From the NCBI RefSeq assembly GCF_000012825.1, contig NC_009614.1, positions 1,860,001 to 1,924,000 on the forward strand: a stretch of 64,000 bases of DNA, given 5' to 3'. The notes under the pieces are model-generated. The model ran no database searches. It worked only from the letters and a program-made list of their open reading frames with translations, and was not told where the DNA came from. Each line of letters opens with the position of its first letter. Position 1 is the stretch's first letter. The position numbers and the translations under genes are program-made. The DNA comes from Phocaeicola vulgatus ATCC 8482 (GTDB lineage Bacteria > Bacteroidota > Bacteroidia > Bacteroidales > Bacteroidaceae). Positions 10,840-20,665 of this stretch are shown here, one piece after another.

Positions 10840-12237
10840 TTATATTTCTTCTTCCGGCTCCCGCTTCCCGGCTGCATTCAGCATTGCCTTCAAGTCATCG
10901 GGCAGCGAGTTCTCCTCCGGCGGGAGGGAAGTGGTGGCATTGTCACCCGACGGAAGTGTGGTAATGGCTTCCTGCATGGCAGCTACCATTTCCTGATGCC
11001 GTTCGGTCTTGGCTGCCAGTTCGGCTTCTTTCTGCGCTTGTTGCTCGGCGGCTTTCTGTTCTTCTTTCTCAGCCACGTAGCGGCTGACACTTAATATCAT
11101 ACCGATGTAGGCGCAGTTGATGAGTGTAGAGGTTCCCCCTTTGCTGATAAGCGGCAGGGGTTGTCCGGTGACGGGGAACAGACCTACGGCCACCATCATG
11201 TTAAGCATCGCCTGAGATACCAGCAACAGGGCGATGCCCATCACCAGAAAGGCAGAAAAACTTTTTTCACTTCTTCGGGCTATTTTACCCGCCCGCATCA
11301 ACAGCCAGATGTAGAGAATCACTACAAAGGCGCCTCCCAGCAACCCCAGCTCTTCTATGATTATAGCAAAGATGAAGTCCGAGAATGCTTGTGACAGGAA
11401 ATCCCGCTGCACACTGTTACCCGGCATCTTTCCTATGATGTTGCTGGAGGCGATAGCAATATTGGCGTGTGCTATCTGGGCGTCCTTGTCTATATCATAT
11501 TTGGCGGCGGGAACGGCTTCTTTGTCCTCAAAGAAGCCGTTTATACGGTTCTGCCAGGTTTCTACACGGTGCATCATGGGGACTTTGTTCAGTTTGTGTG
11601 TGGGCATAATCATCACTATGCCTACAAAAAAAGCCACCATAACTCCGGCTATTCCCATTAACTTGGCCAATTGCTTCCAGGGTACCCGGCCGATCACCAT
11701 CATTAAAAAGACTACTCCGAAAAGCAGTGCTGCGGTAGAGCCGTTTTCGGGAGCAATCAGAATGAAAACAATTCCGGTGATCCACATGATATATTTAAAT
11801 GCTTTCGGATTGGCATTGTCTTCTTCCTGAAACTTGGATAGAATAAATGCGGTGACAATAATCACGGCCATTTTTGCCAGTTCGGAAGGCTGGAACTGGA
11901 TACCGAAGAAAGTCATCCAACGGGCTGCACCATTGACACGGTCTCCGGTAATCAATCCCATACCCATTACAAATATCAGCAATAATGTCGATAGGGGTAG
12001 CAGGAAGACGGGAAACACACGGAAATATTTGTAGGGAATGTTATGTACCAGTACCACAATGCACACACCTACCATCAGGATGACACTGTGCTGGGTGATA
12101 GGTCCCCAATGATCCCCACTTTTGTAGGTAAGCGTGCTGGCGGCACTAAATACCTCGACGATAGAGATCAGACAAAGAAACAGGAAAATAATCCAGATTA
12201 CTTTGTCGCCCTTGAACAAGTCTTTTATCAGATCCAT
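10840..12237 (-). CDS. ftsW: Lipid II polymerase FtsW (SEDS family)
   Basis: Polytopic SEDS glycosyltransferase of the divisome. About ten membrane segments, the loop GAARWMTFFGIQFQPSELAK, and the signature FPVTGQPLPLISKGGTS typical of FtsW/RodA. The 465 residues include an unusual cytoplasmic tail of about 75 residues rich in Ala, Glu and Gln after the last helix (from EKEEQKAAEQQ). Paired with FtsI in the same cluster, its expected transpeptidase partner. Confidence 0.94.
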   Translation of the reverse strand: MDLIKDLFKGDKVIWIIFLFLCLISIVEVFSAASTLTYKSGDHWGPITQHSVILMVGVCIVVLVHNIPYKYFRVFPVFLLPLSTLLLIFVMGMGLITGDRVNGAARWMTFFGIQFQPSELAKMAVIIVTAFILSKFQEEDNANPKAFKYIMWITGIVFILIAPENGSTAALLFGVVFLMMVIGRVPWKQLAKLMGIAGVMVAFFVGIVMIMPTHKLNKVPMMHRVETWQNRINGFFEDKEAVPAAKYDIDKDAQIAHANIAIASSNIIGKMPGNSVQRDFLSQAFSDFIFAIIIEELGLLGGAFVVILYIWLLMRAGKIARRSEKSFSAFLVMGIALLLVSQAMLNMMVAVGLFPVTGQPLPLISKGGTSTLINCAYIGMILSVSRYVAEKEEQKAAEQQAQKEAELAAKTERHQEMVAAMQEAITTLPSGDNATTSLPPEENSLPDDLKAMLNAAGKREPEEEI

Positions 12238-12260
12238 TATCTATATACCTTAATACTATA

Positions 12261-13595
12261 TTACAGGTTTCTTACACATTCCTTGAACTGCTCGCCACGG
12301 TCTTCGTAACTTTTGAAAAGGTCGAAGCTGGCGCAGCATGGACTTAATAGTACGGTTTCGCCTTTCTTGGCCATCCGGTAAGCAGCGTCTACGGCATCCT
12401 TCATGCTTTGTACATCGGCTACAGGCAGGCCGAACTTGTCAAAGAAATCATGCAATTTCTCATTGTGCAATCCCATGTAGATCAATCCGGTACATTTTTC
12501 TTTTACCAAGTCGGCAATTTCGTTATAGTCGTTGCCTTTGTCTTTCCCGCCTAATATCAGGATGGTTTTGGTTTTCATGCTTTGCAAAGCATACCAGCAG
12601 GAATTCACATTGGTAGCCTTGGAGTCATTGATATAATCCACCCCTCTTACCCGGCAGACTTTTTCAAGGCGGTGTTCCACTCCCTTGAAATCACCCAAGG
12701 CCTCGCGGATACACTCTTTGCGGATACCCGCCAGGTTGGCAGAGATACCGGCCGCCATGGAGTTGAACAGATTATGGGTTCCGGTCAGCGCCAGTTCCTC
12801 CTGTTCCATGTTGAAAGCGATTGGTTCTGTAAAATAAACCTTGTCCTGTTCCACGTATGCGGCGGTTCCTTCCTCTTTCCTTTCGGCAAAAGGGTAGTAA
12901 TGGCCATGAATGCCATATTTGTGTAATTCACGCTGGATGATGGGGTCATCGTTCCAGAAGATGAAGGCATCGTCCGGGGTCTGGTTCTGGATAATGCGGA
13001 ATTTTGCATCCACATAGTTTTGCATCTGGTGGTCGTAACGGTCCAGATGATCCGGTGTGATGTTCATCAATACGGCAATGTTGGCATGGAACTTGTACAT
13101 GTTGTCCAATTGGAAACTGCTTAACTCGATCACATAATAATCATAGTTGCATTCTGCTACCTGATATGCCAGACTTTGGCCGATATTTCCGGCTAGTCCC
13201 ACATTCATACCTGCTTTCTTGAAGATATGATAAATCAGCGAAGTAGTTGTTGTTTTTCCATTACTTCCTGTAATGCAAATCATTTTGGCATTGGTATAAC
13301 GTCCCGCAAATTCTATTTCGGAGATGATAGGGGTGCCTTGTGACTTTAACTTAAGAATCATCGGGGCATCATTCGGAATACCCGGACTTTTGATTACTTC
13401 ATCCGCATTCAGAATGAGAGATTCGGTATGTTTGCCTTCTTCCCATTCGATGCCTCGCTCGTTCAGCATGTTTTTGTATATGTCCTTAATCGTGGACATG
13501 TCTGAAACGAAGGTGTCGAAACCTTGTTTCTTTGCCAGAACGGCTGCTCCCGCACCGCTTTCTCCGGCTCCTAGTATGACAATTCTTTTAGCCAT
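12261..13595 (-). CDS. murD: UDP-N-acetylmuramoylalanine--D-glutamate ligase
   Basis: Adds D-glutamate to UDP-MurNAc-L-Ala. N-terminal nucleotide fold IVILGAGESGAGAAVLA, P-loop CITGSNGKTTTTSL (about residues 108-121), the Mur central motif NITPDHLDRYDH, and the C-terminal FKGVEHRLEKV and NDSKATN motifs. 444 residues, standard length. Starts 9 bp after mraY. Confidence 0.97.
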   Translation of the reverse strand: MAKRIVILGAGESGAGAAVLAKKQGFDTFVSDMSTIKDIYKNMLNERGIEWEEGKHTESLILNADEVIKSPGIPNDAPMILKLKSQGTPIISEIEFAGRYTNAKMICITGSNGKTTTTSLIYHIFKKAGMNVGLAGNIGQSLAYQVAECNYDYYVIELSSFQLDNMYKFHANIAVLMNITPDHLDRYDHQMQNYVDAKFRIIQNQTPDDAFIFWNDDPIIQRELHKYGIHGHYYPFAERKEEGTAAYVEQDKVYFTEPIAFNMEQEELALTGTHNLFNSMAAGISANLAGIRKECIREALGDFKGVEHRLEKVCRVRGVDYINDSKATNVNSCWYALQSMKTKTILILGGKDKGNDYNEIADLVKEKCTGLIYMGLHNEKLHDFFDKFGLPVADVQSMKDAVDAAYRMAKKGETVLLSPCCASFDLFKSYEDRGEQFKECVRNL

Positions 13596-13604
13596 AATCT
13601 TCGT

Positions 13605-14873
13605 TTATCTTATCTTTAATGTAATAATCGTAATTGCAGCGAGTACGATGGTGACAATCCAGAAGCGTACCGTGATTTTTGATTCATGGAATACGCTGTT
13701 GGGTTTCATGAACAGATAACTGCAATTGGGGTCTAACTGTGCTAATGTAGTGCGGAAATGGTCGTGGATAGGGGCACGTTTGAATACGCGTTGCAAATGT
13801 CCTTTCTTTTTTCCGCTTTTGAAATATCTCACCTGTAGAATAACCGAAAGGTTTTCTACCAAGAAGATTCCACAGAGAATAGGTATAAGCAACTCTTTAT
13901 GAATGATGATTGCAAATACCGCTATGATACCACCAATGGTCAAGCTGCCGGTATCGCCCATAAATACTTGGGCGGGAAAAGCATTGTACCAAAGGAAACC
14001 GATCAGTGCGCCGATGAAGGAGCAGATAAAGATTACCAGTTCTTCACTGCCGGGAATGTACATGATATTAAGGTATCCTGCATATTCGATGTGGCTGGAT
14101 ACGTATGCCAATATGCCTAAGGTAAGACCGATGATAGCAGAATTTCCGGCTGCCATCCCGTCCATCCCGTCATTCAGGTTGGCACCGTTAGATACGGCAG
14201 TAACTACGAAGATGGTAACTAATACGAAAATAATCCAACCTACAGCCTGGGCATTGTTTCCCAGAAAACCTACGAAATCAGCATAATCCAAATTGTTGTT
14301 CTTGAAGAAAGGAATCGTAGTTTTGGTGGACTTCTGATCTTGTTCCTTGTGCACCACTTCCACAATTTCTCCTCCTCTTTGTATTTCTACGTTCTCACGG
14401 ATAACCACGCTCGGACTTAAATATAAGGTGAGTCCCACAATGAGTCCCAAACCTACTTGGCCGATGATCTTGAATTTGCCGTGCAACCCTTCTTTGTCTT
14501 TACGGAAGACCTTGATATAGTCGTCCAAAAAGCCTAACGTACCCAGCCAAATGGTGGTAATCAACATTAATATCATGTAAATATTATGCAGCTTCCCCAA
14601 CAAGAGGCAAGGTATGAGAATTGCGACAATAATAATTATACCTCCCATCGTCGGCACACCAACTTTTTTCACATTAAAAGGGTCTATAGATGCGTCACGT
14701 TGGGTTTCGGTTATTTGTTTACGTTTGAGCAGGTTGATGAAATATTCACCGAAGATAGCTGAGATCAACAATGATAAAATGATTGCCATCAATGAACGGA
14801 ATGAAACGTAACCGAACATACCGGCTCCGGGAAAATCGAACTTTTCTAAATATTGAAATAAATAATATAACAT
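13605..14873 (-). CDS. mraY: Phospho-N-acetylmuramoyl-pentapeptide transferase
   Basis: Integral membrane enzyme making lipid I from UDP-MurNAc-pentapeptide and undecaprenyl phosphate. Motifs: TMGGIIII, the DDY motif FLDDYIKVFRKDKEGL, NLNDGMDGMAAG with catalytic Asp, and APIHDHF near the C-terminus. At 422 residues it is some 60 longer than E. coli MraY; the extra length is a loop at about residues 165-215 that carries IQRGGEIVEVVHKEQDQ, an insertion I associate with Bacteroidetes. Starts 12 bp after murE. Confidence 0.97.
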   Translation of the reverse strand: MLYYLFQYLEKFDFPGAGMFGYVSFRSLMAIILSLLISAIFGEYFINLLKRKQITETQRDASIDPFNVKKVGVPTMGGIIIIVAILIPCLLLGKLHNIYMILMLITTIWLGTLGFLDDYIKVFRKDKEGLHGKFKIIGQVGLGLIVGLTLYLSPSVVIRENVEIQRGGEIVEVVHKEQDQKSTKTTIPFFKNNNLDYADFVGFLGNNAQAVGWIIFVLVTIFVVTAVSNGANLNDGMDGMAAGNSAIIGLTLGILAYVSSHIEYAGYLNIMYIPGSEELVIFICSFIGALIGFLWYNAFPAQVFMGDTGSLTIGGIIAVFAIIIHKELLIPILCGIFLVENLSVILQVRYFKSGKKKGHLQRVFKRAPIHDHFRTTLAQLDPNCSYLFMKPNSVFHESKITVRFWIVTIVLAAITIITLKIR

Positions 14874-14885
14874 CTTTTGGTTGGT

Positions 14886-16340
14886 TTATTCATTAGCAAA
14901 AATATCTCTTAATACTTCTTTATCGTCGAAATGGTGCTTTATACCTTTGATTTCCTGATAATTTTCGTGTCCTTTCCCGGCAACTAAAATGACATCTTTA
15001 GCTTGGGCCAGCATACAAGCTGTACGGATCGCTTCTTTACGGTCGGCTATGCTTATCACTTTACGCATATCCTCTTTAGTCAGCCCTGCCAGCATATCAT
15101 TGATGATTTCCTGCGGCTCTTCAAAACGGGGATTGTCAGAGGTGATAATGACCTTATCGCTTTGCTTTACCGCTTCTTGTGCCATCAAGGGGCGTTTGCC
15201 TTTATCGCGGTTGCCGCCGGCGCCTACTACCGTAATTACATGACCTTTGCCATTCAGGACCTCGTGAATGGCATTCAGCACATTTTCCAAGGCATCCGGA
15301 GTATGGGCATAGTCCACAATGGCGGTGTATCCCTTGGGTGAGCGCAGTGAGTCAAAACGCCCGGCAACGGGGCGAAGAGTACTCAATGCCAGCAATACCT
15401 CTTCTGTCTTTTTCCCAAGCAGGCAGGCTGCTCCATAGACTGCCAGCAGGTTGGAAGCATTGAAACGTCCGATGAACTGTACATTGACTTCCACATTATT
15501 TATATCAAGCAGCATTCCTTCGAATCCATCTTCCAGCACTTTTCCTTTAAAATCACTCAAGCTGCGCAGCGAATAGGTGTGTACCTTTGCTTTGGTATTT
15601 TGAGTCATGACCAATCCGTTTTTGTCATCCAGATTGGTTAAGGCAAAGGCTGTTTTAGGCAGACCGTCAAAGAATGCTTTTTTGGCTTTCAGATAGTTCT
15701 CTACAGTTTTATGGTAGTCCAGATGGTCACGGGTAAGGTTGGTAAATATACCGCCTGCGAATTTTAAACCACCGATCCGTTTTTGTGCTACAGAATGTGA
15801 GCTTACTTCCATAAAGGCATATTTGCATCCTTCATCTGCCATGCGCCCCAGCAGTTTGTTTAGTGTAATAGGGTCAGGGGTGGTATGGTCAGTTGGAATG
15901 GCTTCCTCATCTATATAATTGCATACAGTGGAAATGAGTCCTGTTTTATATCCGAATTTACGGAACATATTATATAATAAGGTGGCAATAGTTGTTTTTC
16001 CGTTGGTGCCTGTAACACCGACCAGTTCCAATTTCGAGGTGGGGTCGCCGTAAAACGTAGTTGCCAGTTTCCCGACAACGTCTTCCGTATCGTTCACTTT
16101 GATGTAGGTAACATTCTCAATCAATGTCTCAGGAAGATTCTCACATACCACTGTACGGGCTCCTTTTTCTATTGCTTTTTGAATATAAGTGTGTCCGTCA
16201 GTCTGCGTTCCTTTTACAGCAACGAAAATATGACCAGGCTCTATCAGGCGCGAGTCCATGTTTATTCCCGAAATTTCTTGGGATGCATCACCTATGATTT
16301 CATTGACTGTTATTCCTTTAATAATCTTTTCCAGTTTCAT
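14886..16340 (-). CDS. murE: UDP-MurNAc-tripeptide synthetase MurE
   Basis: Adds the third amino acid of the stem peptide. P-loop [16 protein letters not shown], central motif [10 protein letters not shown], and the substrate motif [10 protein letters not shown]. The DNPR box is the mark of meso-diaminopimelate-specific enzymes, so this organism should make DAP-type peptidoglycan. 484 residues. Starts 18 bp after ftsI. Confidence 0.96.
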   Translation of the reverse strand: MKLEKIIKGITVNEIIGDASQEISGINMDSRLIEPGHIFVAVKGTQTDGHTYIQKAIEKGARTVVCENLPETLIENVTYIKVNDTEDVVGKLATTFYGDPTSKLELVGVTGTNGKTTIATLLYNMFRKFGYKTGLISTVCNYIDEEAIPTDHTTPDPITLNKLLGRMADEGCKYAFMEVSSHSVAQKRIGGLKFAGGIFTNLTRDHLDYHKTVENYLKAKKAFFDGLPKTAFALTNLDDKNGLVMTQNTKAKVHTYSLRSLSDFKGKVLEDGFEGMLLDINNVEVNVQFIGRFNASNLLAVYGAACLLGKKTEEVLLALSTLRPVAGRFDSLRSPKGYTAIVDYAHTPDALENVLNAIHEVLNGKGHVITVVGAGGNRDKGKRPLMAQEAVKQSDKVIITSDNPRFEEPQEIINDMLAGLTKEDMRKVISIADRKEAIRTACMLAQAKDVILVAGKGHENYQEIKGIKHHFDDKEVLRDIFANE

Positions 16341-16358
16341 ATTCTTCCTGTTACACTG

Positions 16359-18539
16359 TTAATTTAATCGTAATTGTATGGTTTGTCCTTTGCGCAAAGT
16401 GTTGCCGGCCGGGATACTTTGTGACTTCACTTTACCGATGCCGGTAATGCGGGCTTTCAATCCCATGCTTTCAAGCAGATAGACAGCATCCTTTGCGCCC
16501 ATACCAATAACACTTGGTACAAGTTTATTGTTAATGTCTTTTTTGTTGAATAATACATTGTCCGGATTACTAGTCACATTTCCCCATACCGGTTTGCCTT
16601 CGGTTGATTGTTCCGAAACTCCGGATGAATTTACATTTATCCGGTTCAGTACATAATGTGCCGCACTTATATCCCCGTTTTTCACATCCGGAATAAGGAT
16701 AGAAGTTGAGTCTTTTGCTTCTTTCAAATCTTGTGCCAGATGTTTGGCAAATACGCGTTCGGCAATTTTACTGAACACGCTGCCGGCCATCAGACCACCC
16801 GAGGCGGGGAGTCCAGGTTTCTGGATGGCTACAATGCAACTGTATTTAGGCGCTTCTGAAGGAAAATATCCACAGAAACTTACCAAATAACGGCGTGTGC
16901 CATTCGTGTACCCGGCTTTTCCTTGTGAAACCTGTGCAGTACCGGTTTTCCCGGATACATGGAATTGCTTGGATCCTGCTTTCTTTCCCAGTCCTTCGCT
17001 GACAACTTTTTCCAAAATCGTTTGTATCTCGCTGATAGCCTTGGGGGAAGCGATGGCCGGGTTGAGTATTTCAGGAGCAATATCTTCCACTACCTGCCCG
17101 TCTTTGACTATTGATTTCACAAAACGGGGCTTGACCATTACTCCGTTATTGGCTATAGCATTATAAAATGCCAGTGTATTGATGGGGGGAATTTGGGTTT
17201 CATAGCCAATAGACATCCATGCCAGTGCAGTACGTGACCAATTGCTCAAGTCTTTGTTGGGGATGCGGATGTTCGGCTTGCCGGCACCGGGAATATCGAG
17301 ATCTAACGGAGTGGCAATGCCTACTCGATGCAGTCCGCGTACAAACTTTTCCGGATTATCATGATAATGATCATCGATCAACCGTGATACACCGATGTTT
17401 GAGGACACCATCAATGATTTTGTTGTGTTGATAGTGCCGTAGCCTCCACGATGCCAGTTATGATCTTTCATATAGCGGCCGTGCATCATATAGACCCCGT
17501 TACCGGTTTCCACCACCGTTTCCGGAGTGATGACTCCGTCGTCCAGCGCTACCAGTATGGATGCGGTTTTGAAAGTAGAGCCTGGCTCCATCATGTCTGA
17601 GATAGCGTTATTGCGTATTTCTCTGTAAATGCCGTCATTGCATTTGGTCATGTTGACGATAGCTTTGATGTCTCCCGTCTGCACTTCCATCAGAATGGCA
17701 ACGCCTACAGTAGCGTTGATTTCTTTCAATTCATCCACCAATGCTTTTTCTGCAATGTCTTGCATACCTACATCAATGGTTGTAATGATATCACAGCCAT
17801 CTACAGGAGGAATATCTACAATGTTCAGGTATTTGTTCATTACCTTTTGACGGTGAGTGATACCGTTTCTGCCTTTTAATATGGAATCGTATGAAAGTTC
17901 CAGCCCGTTCTTTGCACCTTGTTCTATATCTGGATACATATCTCCCAATGTACGCATTGCCAGTGAGCCAAAAGGCTTTTTCCGTTGATTGAATGCCTGT
18001 TCATGGAATCCGCCTTTGTATTTGTTCAGGTTAAATACGGGCAGACGTTTTGCTTCTTTATATTGTATATAAGAAATGCGTTTGGGGTAGAGCAACCAAC
18101 TGCGGCTCTCTTTTTTTCTTCCGTTTTTGATGTGCTGTTTGAAAAAGGCGGCACTTTTATCAGGAAATATTTCATGTAACCCTTTGCAGATTGTGTCAAG
18201 GTTTGCATAAAGAACTGAGTCTTTGATATGTTGTAGCTTCAGCCGTGTCTTTTCCTCTTCTTCGGTTTCGCCCTTCCTTTTATTTATCATGAAGTCCATG
18301 TAAATCTTATATTCGGGAAGGCTGCTTGCCATCAGCTGGCCGTCGGATGAGATGATGTTGCCACGGGTAGGACGTACGGTGACGTTTTCTTTTACAAAAC
18401 GGTCGGCTACGTCTTTCCAGTATTGACGCTCGGCAAACATGATGACGCCGGCTTTGCAGATAATGGCAATGCCTATCAACACCATGACCAGGATGATGAA
18501 GGAGAAGCGGAGCATTATGTTTTTTTGGTTGGGCATCAT
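16359..18539 (-). CDS. ftsI: Division-specific penicillin-binding protein 3 with PASTA domain
   Basis: Class B PBP transpeptidase of the divisome. One N-terminal membrane helix (residues about 10-35), a dimerisation domain, and the transpeptidase triad STFK (321-324, catalytic Ser321), SSN (379-381) and KTG (531-533). The 726-residue protein ends in one PASTA domain (from LVPSVIGMGAKDAVYLLE to the terminus), as in many Bacteroidetes and Gram-positive division PBPs. Two successive ATG codons begin it at 18539 and 18536. Starts 4 bp after the ftsL-like gene. Confidence 0.95.
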   Translation of the reverse strand: MMPNQKNIMLRFSFIILVMVLIGIAIICKAGVIMFAERQYWKDVADRFVKENVTVRPTRGNIISSDGQLMASSLPEYKIYMDFMINKRKGETEEEEKTRLKLQHIKDSVLYANLDTICKGLHEIFPDKSAAFFKQHIKNGRKKESRSWLLYPKRISYIQYKEAKRLPVFNLNKYKGGFHEQAFNQRKKPFGSLAMRTLGDMYPDIEQGAKNGLELSYDSILKGRNGITHRQKVMNKYLNIVDIPPVDGCDIITTIDVGMQDIAEKALVDELKEINATVGVAILMEVQTGDIKAIVNMTKCNDGIYREIRNNAISDMMEPGSTFKTASILVALDDGVITPETVVETGNGVYMMHGRYMKDHNWHRGGYGTINTTKSLMVSSNIGVSRLIDDHYHDNPEKFVRGLHRVGIATPLDLDIPGAGKPNIRIPNKDLSNWSRTALAWMSIGYETQIPPINTLAFYNAIANNGVMVKPRFVKSIVKDGQVVEDIAPEILNPAIASPKAISEIQTILEKVVSEGLGKKAGSKQFHVSGKTGTAQVSQGKAGYTNGTRRYLVSFCGYFPSEAPKYSCIVAIQKPGLPASGGLMAGSVFSKIAERVFAKHLAQDLKEAKDSTSILIPDVKNGDISAAHYVLNRINVNSSGVSEQSTEGKPVWGNVTSNPDNVLFNKKDINNKLVPSVIGMGAKDAVYLLESMGLKARITGIGKVKSQSIPAGNTLRKGQTIQLRLN

Positions 18540-18543
18540 GGGC

Positions 18544-18918
18544 TTAGTCTTTCTTTATTAAATAAGGACGGTTGGTAGCCGTTTGCAAGGGGCTGTCTTC
18601 CGTCGAAATATATTCTTCAATACGTGACTGGCGGCTCTTTTCCATCAGTTCGGAAGAGCGTGTCAATGCATCGTATTTGATATCGATCAAATCTTTTTTC
18701 AACTTGTCAATTTCAATGAGTTCCTGTTGGCTGCTATAACGGTTGTCTATGTATAGTACAGTCAGGATCATGATGAGAATCAGCAAACGGGTCTGTCTTT
18801 TGAAAAAGTCGTTCGCAAGGATATCTCCTCCTAATATGCTGCGGATAGACATATGCTTGGGCGAAGCAGATTGTCCGTCTTTGGGTTGTTGTGTATTTTG
18901 TTTCAGTTCTTCTTCCAT
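18544..18918 (-). CDS. ftsL: FtsL-like division protein
   Basis: Small bitopic protein: about 45 charged cytoplasmic residues, one membrane segment (LLILIMILTVLYI), then a helical, probably coiled-coil, periplasmic part (SSQQELIEIDKLKKDLIDIKYD). This is the architecture of Bacteroidetes FtsL-like proteins, and its place between rsmH and ftsI is the canonical ftsL position. I chose the ATG at 18918 (MEEELKQNTQ); the longer frame would need a TTG start inside rsmH. 124 residues. Confidence 0.85.
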   Translation of the reverse strand: MEEELKQNTQQPKDGQSASPKHMSIRSILGGDILANDFFKRQTRLLILIMILTVLYIDNRYSSQQELIEIDKLKKDLIDIKYDALTRSSELMEKSRQSRIEEYISTEDSPLQTATNRPYLIKKD

Positions 18919-18922
18919 CTCG

Positions 18923-19837
18923 TTATCTCTTTTCTGCAATTCTCAACTTGGCGCTTCGGGAGCGCGGATTGCGTGTCACTTCTTCGTTGCCGGCAACAAT
19001 AACTTTGTTGTTGACTAGTTTGAAAGGTGTCTGTACATTACCAAAGAAATCTTGTTCGGCCTTGCCTTCTATGTTTCCGGTTTTCATGATATTCTTTACC
19101 ATGCGGTCTTCTAAAGAGTGATAGGTGATTACTACCAGTCTGCCTCCCGGTTTCAGTGCCTTGGTTGCTGCATAAAGCATTTCTTTCAATGCTTCCATTT
19201 CCTGATTTACCTCTATGCGTAAAGCTTGGAACACCTTTGCGAGCTCTTTCTTTTCACGTTCCCGTCCGAAAAGCGGTTTGATGACTTCGAGGAAATCACC
19301 GATGGTGACAATTTGTTTTACACCTCGTGCTTTAACGATGGCTGATGCCAGTTTGCGGCTGTTCTTCAATTCACCATATAAATAGAAAATATTAGCCAAA
19401 CGTTCTTCGTCATAGGTGTTCACTACATCAGCAGCTGTCATACCTGCGCGTTTGTTCATCCGCATGTCTAATTTGCCCTCGAAGCGGAATGAGAATCCAC
19501 GTTCGGAGTCGTCAAAGTGATGTGAGGAAACGCCCAGATCGGCCAAAATGGCATCCACCCCTTCCACGCCATAATAACGTAGGAAGTTGGGAAGATAGCG
19601 GAAGTTACTACGCACAAAAGTGAAGCGGCTGTCGCTTACAATATTCTTCTCGGCATCTTCATCTTGGTCAAAACTATATAGATGCGCGGTGCTATCCAGC
19701 CGGCTTAGAATTTCCTTGGAATGTCCTCCGCCGCCGAAAGTGGCATCTACATAAATACCTCCGGGTTGGATGTTCATTCCGTCTACGCTCTCGTTTAATA
19801 ATACCGGTACATGATATATCTGTTTTGCTTCACTCAT
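18923..19837 (-). CDS. rsmH: 16S rRNA (cytosine-1402-N4)-methyltransferase
   Basis: SAM-dependent methyltransferase (formerly MraW) acting on 16S rRNA C1402. It shows HVPVLLNESVDGM, the SAM motif YVDATFGGGGHSKEIL, DAILADLGVSSHHFDD, and the C-terminal VITYHSLEDRMVK and NPRSRSAKLRIAEK. 304 residues, typical. Overlaps the mraZ stop by 4 bp. Confidence 0.97.
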   Translation of the reverse strand: MSEAKQIYHVPVLLNESVDGMNIQPGGIYVDATFGGGGHSKEILSRLDSTAHLYSFDQDEDAEKNIVSDSRFTFVRSNFRYLPNFLRYYGVEGVDAILADLGVSSHHFDDSERGFSFRFEGKLDMRMNKRAGMTAADVVNTYDEERLANIFYLYGELKNSRKLASAIVKARGVKQIVTIGDFLEVIKPLFGREREKKELAKVFQALRIEVNQEMEALKEMLYAATKALKPGGRLVVITYHSLEDRMVKNIMKTGNIEGKAEQDFFGNVQTPFKLVNNKVIVAGNEEVTRNPRSRSAKLRIAEKR

Positions 19838-20298
19838 TCTATTTCTACGTTGTTATTAGTTCCCATAATTTCTTCCAATTCTTTTCCAAAGTCCTCCGGT
19901 GTGATGAAGGGTTTGTCTGCTATTTCTTTAGACCAGATTTCTATAGTGTCGTCCAATCCGATAAAACGTACATCTTGCTGTATTTTAGCTAATTTCAAAT
20001 ATCGTTTTGGAATCAGAAAGCGCCCGTTTCCATCCAATGTGATAACTTCTACATCCGAAACGAACTGACGGAAAATCATTTGGTGTCTGGAATTCCAGCG
20101 ATTGAGTTTGCAACGTAGTTCGTTCATTTGTTCGTTCCACACATTTTCAGGGTAAAGTACCAGGCAGTCTTGGTAGGTGTCTTTGCGTAAAATCAGGCAC
20201 TCCTGGGAGGCAGCTTGTAGCTGCTTCCTGAATACGGCAGGCAGGAACACTCTGCCTTTTGCATCCGTCTTTGCTTCAGAATTCCCAAGAAATCGCAT
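19834..20298 (-). CDS. mraZ: Transcriptional regulator MraZ
   Basis: AbrB-fold DNA-binding protein that controls the dcw operon, in which it is the first gene. Two MraZ half-domains are visible, each with its signature: DAKGRVFLPAVFRKQL (about residues 11-26) and LDGNGRFLIPKRYLKLA (about 93-109). 154 residues. A canonical MraZ operator with two direct repeats lies 45-59 bp upstream of the start, so autoregulation is likely. Confidence 0.95.
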   Translation of the reverse strand: MRFLGNSEAKTDAKGRVFLPAVFRKQLQAASQECLILRKDTYQDCLVLYPENVWNEQMNELRCKLNRWNSRHQMIFRQFVSDVEVITLDGNGRFLIPKRYLKLAKIQQDVRFIGLDDTIEIWSKEIADKPFITPEDFGKELEEIMGTNNNVEIE

Positions 20299-20300
20299 GT

Positions 20301-20338
20301 TTACACCTTATTATATTGTTCAAGGTGTAAAATTACAC
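20301..20338. promoter_or_regulatory. Alternative hairpins in the mraZ 5' leader
   Basis: A 9-bp inverted repeat (ttacacctt 20301-20309 with aaggtgtaa 20322-20330) starts 2 nt upstream of the mraZ start codon and would cover its ribosome-binding region. It overlaps a 14-bp palindrome at 20325-20338, so the two foldings compete. Function is inferred only. Confidence 0.45.
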
Positions 20339-20342
20339 AATT

Positions 20343-20357
20343 CCCCACAATTCCCCA
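20343..20357 (-). promoter_or_regulatory. MraZ operator (two TGGGG repeats)
   Basis: On the minus strand TGGGG-aattg-TGGGG, that is two TGGGN boxes at a 10-bp period. This is the known MraZ box arrangement. It lies 45 bp upstream of mraZ. Confidence 0.8.
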
Positions 20358-20565
20358 CAATATTTTAAGAAAATATTTCGAGAAGTTTTCAACAGGCTGT
20401 TAATGTAGCTAGTAGCTTGGTAAACAGGAGGTTTAAAATTAATAATTTTATGATAAAAAATAATGGAAAGGGCAGCTTCTCGGAGGTTGAAAAACGAAAC
20501 CAAACTATTGCACATTCGTTTTTGTTTTGCGCAAAAATGAAAGAATTTGTATAGTTTCATACACA

Positions 20566-20602
20566 AAAACTCTTAATTTCTTTAGGGATTAAGAGTTTTT
20601 TC
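20566..20602. terminator. Bidirectional terminator-like hairpin between mraZ and the acyltransferase gene
   Basis: A 12-bp stem (aaaaactcttaat type, 20566-20577 with 20588-20600) with T runs on both strands. It sits between two divergent genes, upstream of both, so it probably insulates them rather than ending either. Confidence 0.55.
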
Positions 20603-20610
20603 TGTCATAA

Positions 20611-20643
20611 ATTGCCAATATAAAAAAAGATAAGTTACTTTTG
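20611..20643 (+). promoter_or_regulatory. Promoter of the glycine-lipid acyltransferase pair
   Basis: ATTG (20611-20614), 21-nt spacer, TACTTTTG (20636-20643). Transcription should start near 20650, which is downstream of the first possible ATG (20645) and argues for the ATG at 20666. Confidence 0.6.
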
Positions 20644-20665
20644 CATGGAAAAGAACGTTTGCAAA

